DNA of 64,000 bases from Rhodococcus koreensis (GTDB taxonomy: Bacteria > Actinomycetota > Actinomycetes > Mycobacteriales > Mycobacteriaceae), in contig NZ_FNSV01000005.1 of NCBI RefSeq assembly GCF_900105905.1, forward strand, positions 5,394,001 to 5,458,000. The letters run 5' to 3'. The position numbers and the translations under genes are program-made. The notes beneath the pieces were generated by a model. It ran no database searches. It saw only the letters and a program-made list of their open reading frames with translations, and was not told the origin of the DNA. Shown here one piece after another: positions 51,969-59,525 of this stretch (its first letter is position 1; each line of letters begins with the position of its first letter).

Positions 51969-52784
51969 TTACCGGGAATTCTTCTCGGCGACCGCGGTCG
52001 CCGGGTGCACGGCGATCAGGCCGAGACCTTCGCGTCGCTTGCACAGCCGCGCCAACTCCCGATACGCGGCCTCACCGAGCAACTCGGTGAGCTCCGGCGC
52101 ATACGACTCCCACACCGCCTTGGCGCCGACATGCGCATCCGGCGAGCCGGAGCAGTACCAGTCCAGATCCGCGCCGCCCTCACCCCAACCGCGGCGGTCG
52201 TACTCGGTGATCGTCGTCTTCAGGACCTGCTCACCGTCGGGTCGCTCCACCCATTCGTGGGTCCGCCGGATCGGCAGCTGCCAGCACACGTCCGGCTTCA
52301 CCTCGAGCGGCTCGATCCCACGCCGCAGCGCCATCGAATGCAACGCGCACCCGATCCCACCCTCGAAGCCGGGACGGTTGAGGAAGATGCACGCGCCCTT
52401 GTAGCGGCGGGTACGCAGCGCCGGCTCGTCCTCGAGCTCATCCTCCTCGATGTACCCCGTCTCCCCGAGACCCTCCTTCCTGAACTGCCAATCCTCAGGT
52501 CTGAGCAGCTTCACCGACTCGTGCAACCTCTCGACATCCTCCTCGTCGGTCAAGAACGCGCCGTGCGAGCAGCAGCCGTCGTCGGGTCGGCCCGCGATGA
52601 TGCCCTGGCAGGCCGGGGTGCCGAACACACAGGTCCAGCGTGAGAGCAGCCACGTCATGTCCGCGGCGATGAGATGCTCGGCGTCGTCGGGATCGAGGAA
52701 CTCGACCCATTCCCGAGCGAAGTCGAGCGCAACCTCGGGGCTGGGCGCCATCTTGTGCGCACGCCGCGCACTACCTGCTGTCAC
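51969..52784 (-). CDS. Cysteine-rich cytoplasmic protein, unknown family
   Basis: A 271-residue soluble protein from a GTG start. Conserved-looking cysteines occur in CVFGTPACQG, DDGCCSHGAFL, YKGACIFLN, GGIGCALHSM, KPDVCWQLPI and WYCSGSPDAHVG, a spacing that suggests a metal or Fe-S site. A charged segment (EEDELEDEPALRTRRYKG) sits in the middle. No signal peptide or TM. I do not recognise the family with confidence; YkgJ-type zinc/iron-chelating proteins are only a loose comparison. It is alone on this strand. Confidence 0.65.
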   Translation of the reverse strand: MTAGSARRAHKMAPSPEVALDFAREWVEFLDPDDAEHLIAADMTWLLSRWTCVFGTPACQGIIAGRPDDGCCSHGAFLTDEEDVERLHESVKLLRPEDWQFRKEGLGETGYIEEDELEDEPALRTRRYKGACIFLNRPGFEGGIGCALHSMALRRGIEPLEVKPDVCWQLPIRRTHEWVERPDGEQVLKTTITEYDRRGWGEGGADLDWYCSGSPDAHVGAKAVWESYAPELTELLGEAAYRELARLCKRREGLGLIAVHPATAVAEKNSR

Positions 52785-53077
52785 AAACCCCCACGCTAGC
52801 CAACCCACATAACAGCCAAGGACTGATCCGATCCCCGTCCGGGATCAAACAATGCCGCCACGAATCGCGCCGATACGCCAGGGAGACCACCGCTGCGATA
52901 GACGACCGATCAACCCCAGCACCATTGCCGCACAACGGACAACCGTTGACGGGCACAGCCCACAACGTATGGCGTGCGCGCCCCGTGGAGCGTCGGGCCG
53001 TTGCCTCGACAGATGAACCCACCCCTGAAGCCGCCATTAGCGGTCACCGTCGGCAACGCACGCGCGACAATAGGTCA

Positions 53078-53938
53078 ATGACCGAGCTGCAGATCCGCGA
53101 GGCGACGCCAGACGATGCCCCGATGTGTGGGCGCATCATGTTCGACGCCTTCGAGGCGCTCGCCACGCGCCATCACTTTCCGATCGAAGCGGGCACACCC
53201 CAACTCGCCGACTTCCAGATCAAGGCGATGCTGGACACCGACGGCATCTACGGCCTGGTTGCCGAGCGTGACGGCCACATCGTCGGCAGTGCCCTACAGG
53301 ACGAGCGCGGAAAGATCGTCGGCATCGGACCCGTCACTGTCGACCCGGCGGCATCGGATGCGGGGGCGGGCCGTGCGCTGATGAATGCTCTGCTCGAGCG
53401 ATCGCGAGAGCGTGAGGTCGCGGGCGTGCGGCTGGTACAGACGACGTACAACTACCGGTCCTTCTCCCTGTACGCCAAGCTCGGCTTCGCCGTCCGTGAG
53501 CTGTTGTCCGTCTTCCAGGGAACAGCACACGGGTCCGCTATACCTGGCGCAGTCGTACGTGCAGCGACACCGGACGACATCGCCGCCTGCGACGAGATCT
53601 GTCGGCAGGTGCACGGCCACGACCGCCACGGCGAGCTGCAGCAGTGGGTCGGTGCGGGAACCGCCCGCGTGGTCGAGCGTGGCGGCCGGATCACCGGCTA
53701 TGCGACGGGTTTCGGCTACATCTGGCATGCGGTTGGCCAGGCCGACGACGACGTCATCGCACTGCTGGCCGGCGCTGACGAGTTCACCGGACTCGGGTTC
53801 CTCGTGCCCTCACGCAATACCCGCCTCATGGCCTGGTGCTTCGATGCCGGGCTGCAGCTCGTCCAGCAGTCGACGCTGATGACGACCGGGCTCTACAACG
53901 AGCCGCAAGGCGCGTGGCTGCCGTCGATCGGCTACTAG
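53078..53938 (+). CDS. Double-GNAT-type acetyltransferase
   Basis: A 286-residue protein with two GNAT-like halves. The N-terminal half shows LQIREATPDDAPMCGRIMFD, GIGPVTVDPAASDAGAGRAL (AcCoA loop) and YNYRSFSLYAKLGFAVREL. The C-terminal half begins VVRAATPDDIAACDEICRQV and ends LGFLVPSRNTRLMAWCFDAG, as in YitH-like proteins with a second acetyltransferase domain. ATG 53078 is preceded by AATAGGTC. The 293-bp gap before it holds a CAACGG-ACAA-CCGTTG palindrome (52933-52948) and no gene. Confidence 0.85.
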   Translation: MTELQIREATPDDAPMCGRIMFDAFEALATRHHFPIEAGTPQLADFQIKAMLDTDGIYGLVAERDGHIVGSALQDERGKIVGIGPVTVDPAASDAGAGRALMNALLERSREREVAGVRLVQTTYNYRSFSLYAKLGFAVRELLSVFQGTAHGSAIPGAVVRAATPDDIAACDEICRQVHGHDRHGELQQWVGAGTARVVERGGRITGYATGFGYIWHAVGQADDDVIALLAGADEFTGLGFLVPSRNTRLMAWCFDAGLQLVQQSTLMTTGLYNEPQGAWLPSIGY

Positions 53939-54212
53939 TGGCCCAGGAGTCGACCGGGGCGGCCGTTCCAGTCGTATCGAAATGCGCGAATCCCCGCGGG
54001 CCGCGCGACAGCTCAAAAGATATGATGGGAATGGACTCGCAATCGGGCTGCCTTGGAGCGCCACACTGAGCGGGCATCCGGGGCAACCGAGGCGGTCACG
54101 TACAACAGCAGCGCGACACGGCACGATGCTGGCTCACGATCAACGCGCGAACGGCGTCACTCGCGGGGTGCCGTATCCGACGGCTTCAATTCATGCCGAT
54201 GGAGCACCGACA

Positions 54213-54548
54213 ATGAACACAACCACGAAGGCACGCACGAAAAGCCTTCTGATCAGGCTAGCGGTGGCCGGATCGATCGTCACGTTACCGGCGGGACTCG
54301 CCGCCGCACCCGCGGTGGCCTCGGTCGCCGCACCCGCGGTGGCGTCCGCCGCCGCATCGACCGCCCCGCCGGGGCAGGACCCGTGCGATCCCAACAACAA
54401 CTGGCTGCTGCCGCCGGACCAAATTCAGCAGCAGATGAACATGTGCGGCAACAATGGCGGCCAAATGCAACGGGATCGGAACCGCGAGCAAAATAACCCG
54501 CCGGCACCCTTCAGGATGTCTCCGCCGCCGATGTTCGGCTCCTCCTGA
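54213..54548 (+). CDS. Small exported Gln/Asn/Pro-rich protein
   Basis: A 111-residue secreted protein. The Sec signal peptide has KARTKSLLIRLAVAGSIVTL and an Ala-rich region with cleavage near SAAASTAPPG. The mature ~65 residues contain DPCDPNNNWLLPPDQI and MNMCGNNGGQMQRDRN, with two Cys that may pair, and a Pro-rich tail ending MSPPPMFGSS. ATG 54213 follows ATGGAG. No homologous family recognised. The preceding 274 bp show no other gene. Confidence 0.65.
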   Translation: MNTTTKARTKSLLIRLAVAGSIVTLPAGLAAAPAVASVAAPAVASAAASTAPPGQDPCDPNNNWLLPPDQIQQQMNMCGNNGGQMQRDRNREQNNPPAPFRMSPPPMFGSS

Positions 54549-54678
54549 CGCGGACACTCACCCCGCGGTTCCGGCGCGACCCGGCCCACGAACGCCTGGC
54601 GGCTCGCGGGCAGCGGACTCTCGCGCGCGAAACGCGGGGTCTCACGCCAAGGCACAGGAGGGCGTCCCGGCGGGCTGA

Positions 54679-54735
54679 CAGTTGATCCCCCGCCTGCGGA
54701 CAGCTGATCTCCCTGTCCGCGATCAGGTGATCTCC
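54679..54735. repeat. Three iterated CAGnTGATC(T/C)CC motifs
   Basis: CAGTTGATCCCC (54679-54690), CAGCTGATCTCC (54701-54712) and CAGGTGATCTCC (54724-54735) repeat with 22-23 bp periodicity, about two helical turns. A hairpin CGGACAG/CTGTCCG (54697-54719) overlaps the middle copy. They lie in the gap between a secreted protein gene and a convergent cutinase gene. Role unknown. Confidence 0.5.
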
Positions 54736-54805
54736 ATCGAGGCGCGTCCGACGCGCGCCAGCCCATCCTCGAGATCTGAGGCGATGCACCAAGCCCGCGG
54801 ACCGA

Positions 54806-55513
54806 CTAGAGGCGAGCGGCGGCGAACTGTGCAGCCGCAATGGTCATCCCGTTCACGGGATACAACGCGTGCACGGCATTGGGGCGCCCCAGAGGGGCAC
54901 CATCGCAGATGTTGTCGCCGGGAGCGCACAAATCGATTGCCTTAGGACCGTACAGCGGCCCGATAACGATCGGCGGACTGCCTGCATCACGCATAAACCG
55001 CTCCGACGGTTTTCCGAAGAAGACGACCGCGGCAACGTGGCTCGCCACATCCGGCGATAACGGCCCGGGTAGGCCTAACTCCGTGGGTAATCCGGCTGGA
55101 TTTCCGTCTGCGGTGACAAACCCTGCCACAGCCGCACCTTGAGAGTAACCGCCCACTACCATCCTCGTGCCGGGGCAATTTGTCGCCATGAACTGAATCC
55201 GAGAATGCATGTCCCGCATCCCGTCGACGAAGGTGCGGACGAACGCTTGCCGATCATCAAAATTGCTACCGGCAGGGTAGTTGACGGCGTACACCCCGAT
55301 CGACCGCGCGCCCGCGAACAAGCGCAGCGATTCGACGAATGAAAGTCCTGTGATGCCCACGCCGTCCGGTTGATCCGTACCACGGGCGAACGCCACCTCG
55401 ACGTCGGGACATGGCTGGGCGGACGCGAGCGGGGGTTCGACGGGTACGACAAGCAGCGCCGCAAACGCCAGCATCGCCGTACACAGGAATCGAGCGAGCG
55501 TGCGTGTCGCCAT
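54806..55513 (-). CDS. Secreted cutinase/serine esterase
   Basis: A 235-residue cutinase-family hydrolase. Signal peptide: ATRTLARFLCTAMLAFAALL with cleavage near ASA-QP at residue 32. Catalytic Ser124 lies in GGYSQGA, Asp200 in CAPGDNIC and His215 in NAVHALYP. Disulphide cysteines are conserved. Such mycolate-group cutinases hydrolyse cutin, tributyrin or mycolyl esters. The ATG is the first codon after an AT-rich leader. Upstream the frame remains open for 300 codons but has no homology. Confidence 0.9.
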   Translation of the reverse strand: MATRTLARFLCTAMLAFAALLVVPVEPPLASAQPCPDVEVAFARGTDQPDGVGITGLSFVESLRLFAGARSIGVYAVNYPAGSNFDDRQAFVRTFVDGMRDMHSRIQFMATNCPGTRMVVGGYSQGAAVAGFVTADGNPAGLPTELGLPGPLSPDVASHVAAVVFFGKPSERFMRDAGSPPIVIGPLYGPKAIDLCAPGDNICDGAPLGRPNAVHALYPVNGMTIAAAQFAAARL

Positions 55514-55670
55514 GAGGTAAACACTACATTCAGTCCCGACCCGATCAAGCTTCCTTTGCCGACTCGGGAACCGTTCGCCACCGACCGGTCGATTACCACA
55601 CGTCCAGTGCACACCCGGTCCCCCGAGCCCGGCCCCACCCTCGGCGACAATCCCGCAGTGCCACCCGGTC

Positions 55671-55860
55671 AGGCGGTGAAGAATTCGCTCAGGCCCATGC
55701 TGTGGAGTGCGCGGCGGTAGGCACCGGAGCTGCGGTCGGCGGGGATAGTGACCTCCAGTCTCGGGTCGAGGGGAAAGTCCTCGGGCGATCGGGGCGAACA
55801 CGCGGGTTTCGCGTGCCGACATCGCTGAGGCGGCGTTCATGATGTTCAGGATCGCCCCGT
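55671..55860 (-). pseudogene. Possible C-terminal gene remnant
   Basis: Leftward translation gives LNIMNAASAMSARETRVFAP and then, after a frame change near 55785, EVTIPADRSSGAYRRALHSM followed by GLSEFFTA and a stop. The coherent codon use across a frameshift suggests the tail of a lost gene. The family is not recognised. Confidence 0.3.
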
Positions 55861-55942
55861 CGGGGAAGTGGATGTGTGAACGGCACGAATGCTTCGAAGT
55901 GCCTGAGCCATTCGAATCCCGGTTCGCCGACCTTTCCGCCGT

Positions 55943-56418
55943 GTGGGTAGTTGCCGACGGTCCAAGATGCACACGATCCTCGCTCTCTACGACGACCCGC
56001 CGACCGACGGGCGCTTGCGGGCGACGTATCACCGTTACGACGGAGTGATGCACATGCTCGCTGCCCTCGATTTGGGCAGCGGCAGAATGTATTACCGGAT
56101 CAGGCCGCGTAAGCAATCGGGCGAGTTCCTTGAGTTTCCGAAGTCTCTTCGCGCCCGTTGGACGCTCGATAACTTCTCCCCGCACCGACATCCGGCCGTG
56201 CGTCGGTGGCCGGCAACGATGTCGAACTCGTGTTCTTACCGACCTACGGGTCGTGGTTGAACTGGATCGAGTCTTCGGTTCACGGCGTTGCGGTACTTCG
56301 CGGTGAACGGCACCGATCACCGCAGTCATGCAGGGCCGAACGCAGCGATCGGGGCGTACATGCGGGGCGCAATGCTCGTGCCGAACCGAAAACTCGGTTT
56401 GCTCCTGATCCGGTCGTG
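55943..56418 (+). pseudogene. Frameshifted IS630-family transposase remnant
   Basis: Three frames in succession give parts of one DDE transposase: RATYHRYDGVMHMLAALDLG, MYYRIRPRKQSGEFLEF and LDNFSPHRHP in the first; NDVELVFLPTYGSWLNWIES in the second; ALRYFAVNGTDHRSHAGPNA then IGAYMRGAMLVPNRK in the third. These match the catalytic domain of actinobacterial IS630 elements, including the NxSPH and SWLNxIE regions. The N-terminal half is absent and at least two frameshifts occur, so it is inactive. The 265 bp before the next gene contain no further feature beyond short palindromes. Confidence 0.75.
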
Positions 56419-56778
56419 AGTCACCGATCCGGTCGTGGACCGAGTACCGACTTTGTCGGGCCCCGATTGCTTGACGAACCACCAGATCGGGAACCTACAG
56501 CAGCAAGCAGTCGGCAGCTTGCCTGCTTGCTGCCGCCACACTCCCCTCCTCCTACACTCGGCCTGTTGCCTGCCGGCGTCTCGTCCCACCGGACGTTTCG
56601 GCGACCGGCTTGTCGGCCCGACGAAACGCTTCCATATGATGTGTGCGTCGGGCGCGCCGGTGTCCGCGAGCCGCGAAACCGGGTCCGGTGATCCAGGTCA
56701 CCGCTGGTGGAGCGGTGTTCGCTTGCCGGCCTCCGACGCAAGGACACGCCACATGAGCCGGGAAGGCAGACAAGCGCA

Positions 56779-58239
56779 GTGAGCACAGTGGAACTGGCCC
56801 AGTGGAACTCCGAGGAAGCTCTCGCGGAGGCAATGATCCCGATCATCGGCGGTCTACACCGTAGACACTCGGTGACCATTCTGCTTCACAGTCGCTCCCT
56901 GGTGAACAAATCGGTCATCAGTATCCTGCGAACCCATCGTTTCGCCCGGCAGATCAGCGGCGATGAACTGTCGGTCGAGGAGACGTTCCCCTTCCTCGAA
57001 GCGCTCACTCACCTCGATCTTCGGCCCTCGAAGATCGACCTCGGACTGCTGGTGATGGCCTATCGCGCCAACGGTGACGGAGCATCGGTCCCAGAGTTCG
57101 TTGCACGGAGCCTCGCCGACCTGGTCGGCGGCGCCCAGACGAGCCCCGCGCAGCCGCAGGACGTGGTCCTGTACGGATTCGGGCGTATCGGTCGCCTCGT
57201 CGCTCGACTGCTCATCGAGAAGGCCGGCTCGGGCAATGGGCTGAACCTGCGTGCCGTGGTGGTCCGCAAGGGTGGCAGCGACGATCTGACCAAGCGCGCA
57301 TCGCTGCTGCGCCGTGACTCGGTCCACGGGCAGTTCAACGGCACGATCAAGGTCGACACCGACAACAACACGCTGATCGCCAACGGCAACGTCATCAAGT
57401 TCATTTACAGCAACGACCCGGAGAGCCTCGACTACACCGAGCACGGCATCGACAACGCCATCCTGATCGACAACACCGGAATCTGGCGCGACCGCGACGG
57501 ACTGTCGAAGCACCTCCGCCCCGGCGTCGCGAAGGTGGTGCTCACCGCACCCGGCAAGGGAGACGTCCCGAACATCGTGCACGGCGTCAATCACCGCGAC
57601 CTCGACCCGAACGAGCAGATCGTGTCGTGCGCATCCTGCACCACCAATGCCATCGTCCCGCCGCTGAAGACGATGGACGACGAATTCGGTGTGTCGCGAG
57701 GCCACGTCGAGACCGTGCACTCGTTCACCAACGACCAGAACCTCCTGGACAACTACCACAAGGCCGACCGTCGTGGTCGTTCCGCGCCGTTCAACCTCGT
57801 GCTCACCGAGACCGGCGCCGCGTCGGCGGTCGCCAAGGCGCTCCCCGAGCTGAAGGCCAAGATCACTGGCAACTCGATCCGCGTTCCCACTCCGGACGTG
57901 TCCGTCGCCATCCTCCACCTTCAGCTGGGTCGGGAGACCACCAAGGAGGAGGTGCTCGAGCATCTCAGCCAGGAGTCGCTCACCGGAGCGCTGAGCCGGA
58001 ACCTCGACTACACCGCTGCAACCGATGCCGTGTCCAGTGACTTCATCGGTTCGCGCGCCGCGTGCATCGTCGACGCGAATGCGACGATCGTCGACGGCGA
58101 CACCGCCATCCTCTACGTCTGGTATGACAACGAGTTCGGATACTCGTGCCAGGTGGTGCGCACTGTCCAGTACCTGTCCGGTGTGGAGTACCCCATCTAC
58201 CCCGCGGTCGACGCCGCTGATGCGATGTCCGTGGGCTGA
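56779..58239 (+). CDS. gap: Glyceraldehyde-3-phosphate dehydrogenase, long form (GapB-like)
   Basis: A 486-residue GAPDH, about 140 residues longer at the N-terminus than the 335-aa glycolytic enzyme, as in the second corynebacterial GapB that favours gluconeogenesis. The N-terminal helical extension (SLVNKSVISILRTHRFARQI) precedes the NAD(P) Rossmann motif VVLYGFGRIGRLVARLL. Catalytic Cys287 is in SCASCTTNAIVP and the substrate region HSFTNDQNLLDNYHKADRRG is intact. The GTG start (STVELAQWN) follows GGAAGG. Monocistronic, with a terminator after the stop. Confidence 0.93.
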   Translation: MSTVELAQWNSEEALAEAMIPIIGGLHRRHSVTILLHSRSLVNKSVISILRTHRFARQISGDELSVEETFPFLEALTHLDLRPSKIDLGLLVMAYRANGDGASVPEFVARSLADLVGGAQTSPAQPQDVVLYGFGRIGRLVARLLIEKAGSGNGLNLRAVVVRKGGSDDLTKRASLLRRDSVHGQFNGTIKVDTDNNTLIANGNVIKFIYSNDPESLDYTEHGIDNAILIDNTGIWRDRDGLSKHLRPGVAKVVLTAPGKGDVPNIVHGVNHRDLDPNEQIVSCASCTTNAIVPPLKTMDDEFGVSRGHVETVHSFTNDQNLLDNYHKADRRGRSAPFNLVLTETGAASAVAKALPELKAKITGNSIRVPTPDVSVAILHLQLGRETTKEEVLEHLSQESLTGALSRNLDYTAATDAVSSDFIGSRAACIVDANATIVDGDTAILYVWYDNEFGYSCQVVRTVQYLSGVEYPIYPAVDAADAMSVG

Positions 58240-58260
58240 CCGGCGTTGCCGTAGGTTTGC

Positions 58261-58298
58261 GACGCCCGGGCCGAGCAGTGGCTGCTCTCCCGGGCGTC
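58261..58298 (+). terminator. Terminator after gap
   Basis: GACGCCCGGG (58261-58270) pairs perfectly with CCCGGGCGTC (58289-58298), 21 bp after the gap stop, with an 18-nt loop that can pair internally. Confidence 0.85.
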
Positions 58299-58440
58299 GT
58301 CGTGTATTCGGTGGGCCTCGCCGCTGAAGGCTCATCGTTCGTATGGTTCTCGACGTTGAAATTTCCGGCACCGAGGCCCGTCGATCCCGAAACCCGCAGC
58401 AGCAAGTCAAGCACCAGTAGCCGAAGCCGTAGTTCGAGCG

Positions 58441-58470
58441 GCGGCGCCATTGCTCTTGGGGTGGCGCCGC
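58441..58470. other. GC-rich hairpin in intergenic DNA
   Basis: GCGGCGCCA (58441-58449) pairs with TGGCGCCGC (58462-58470) across a 12-nt loop. No gene ends next to it, so it may be a stray terminator of a lost gene. 58300-58640 otherwise shows nothing recognisable. Confidence 0.45.
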
Positions 58471-58654
58471 CGCTGTGATTGCGAGCGCTTCAGCACGTGG
58501 CGAACTCGCGTGGGAATTCGGAGTGCGTCGTCGGTTCTGTACTCGGAGTTTCCTTTTTCGCAGCGTTGTAAATCGTCTCGCCACCGTGTGGCCGCTGAAT
58601 CGCGAAACATGTTGTAGCAACAAGCAATTAATCGACTCAGGATGCTTGTCATGG

Positions 58655-59130
58655 ACGACCATCGCGGCGTCGACGAGCCGTCGCCTGGTCGACGATGTCG
58701 CGATGCTACTGCTGCGGCTCGGTGTTCACGGCCGGATCAAACGGGTCCGTAAGAAGGGCTATCGTGATTGCTGGCACCTGACCATTGCCGGCTCCCAGAA
58801 CCAGACGCAGTTTCTCTCCGTGGCGGGTGTTCATGGCGCGAGGGGCGAAGCTGCGCGAAGGGTGCGGCCAGCCCGCCATCTGCAATCTGCGGGAGGGGTT
58901 CGGTAATCCTGCGCCGCGAGACCGCTTCCTATCGGGATAGTTGCGTCGAGTCGGTTCTGCGGGGTTCGTCCTGCCTGATGGTCGAGATCCATGGTCGGGA
59001 CGAGCATCGCGGCGGGTCAGCCGACGAGACCGGGCTATGGCTGCCGGGAACCTCACCCGAGCGCGCTTCTCACGCCAACCGTTTCGACGCCGTGGACCGA
59101 TGGGTGGGCTGGGCGACGCTCTGATACCCA
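58655..59130 (+). pseudogene. Orphan fragment resembling an intein homing endonuclease
   Basis: In one frame, STSRRLVDDVAMLLLRLGVH, GRIKRVRKKGYRDCWHLTIA and NQTQFLSVAGVHGARGEAAR read like the second half of a DOD/LAGLIDADG endonuclease domain from an actinobacterial intein. After ~50 codons the likeness continues in another frame as GNLTRARFSRQPFRRRG. No extein, start or splice junctions are present and frames are broken, so it is a decayed fragment. It lies 8.3 kb from the dnaB intein, which lacks most of this domain. Confidence 0.6.
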
Positions 59131-59335
59131 CTGATAACCGGGTCGTGCACCGCGGCCGACGGGTGTTGCCATGCCGGCGTCGGCATAGGGGAACTGCCCG
59201 ATTTGGGCGGAACCGGACAGTTCTGTCGACAGGCGCTCGGGCTACTGCGCAACCGGGGAATGTGGCACCGCACGGCGATTGTCATCATGTCGGGCCCTCG
59301 GCTGGAGCGAATTTTCCCAGTTCAAGGGATCTTTT

Positions 59336-59387
59336 CAAGATGATCTTGCAGCAAAACGTTGACGTGGCCGCCATCACAGTGAAAGAT
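59336..59387 (+). promoter_or_regulatory. Palindrome and promoter of the aldehyde dehydrogenase operon
   Basis: CAAGATGATCTTG (59336-59348) is a perfect palindrome overlapping GATCTTTTCAAGATGATC. It is followed by TTGACG (59359-59364), 17 bp, then AAAGAT (59382-59387), a plausible sigma-70-type promoter. The palindrome just upstream of -35 suits an activator. Confidence 0.45.
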
Positions 59388-59425
59388 GCTCATATGAAAC
59401 TTTAATTCGAATCTTTTATTGGCGG

Positions 59426-59449
59426 ATGAGGAACGCATCCGTTCCTCAT
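59426..59449 (+). promoter_or_regulatory. Leader hairpin before the aldehyde dehydrogenase gene
   Basis: ATGAGGAACG (59426-59435) pairs perfectly with CGTTCCTCAT (59440-59449) across a 4-nt loop, in the predicted 5' UTR 76 bp before the start codon. It could act in attenuation or mRNA stability, or be a protein site. Confidence 0.45.
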
Positions 59450-59525
59450 GGCTCCCCTCGGTAGAACTCCCCGTGGATCGCGCTTCGGAATCCACGACAA
59501 TCACCCACTGCGGAAGGCAAGTTTC

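Noticed and set aside
52933..52948. CAACGG-ACAA-CCGTTG palindrome as operator
   Set aside because: It lies 130 bp before the nearest start with no promoter elements; a single short palindrome is expected by chance in this much sequence.
52771..53037. 88-codon minus-strand frame with CPLCG motif
   Set aside because: No ribosome site, overlaps the start of the cysteine-rich gene in a different frame and has no family likeness.
58475..58906. Intact 143-aa gene
   Set aside because: Only its second half resembles a known family (intein endonuclease); the first half is random and no ribosome site exists, so it is treated as a fragment.
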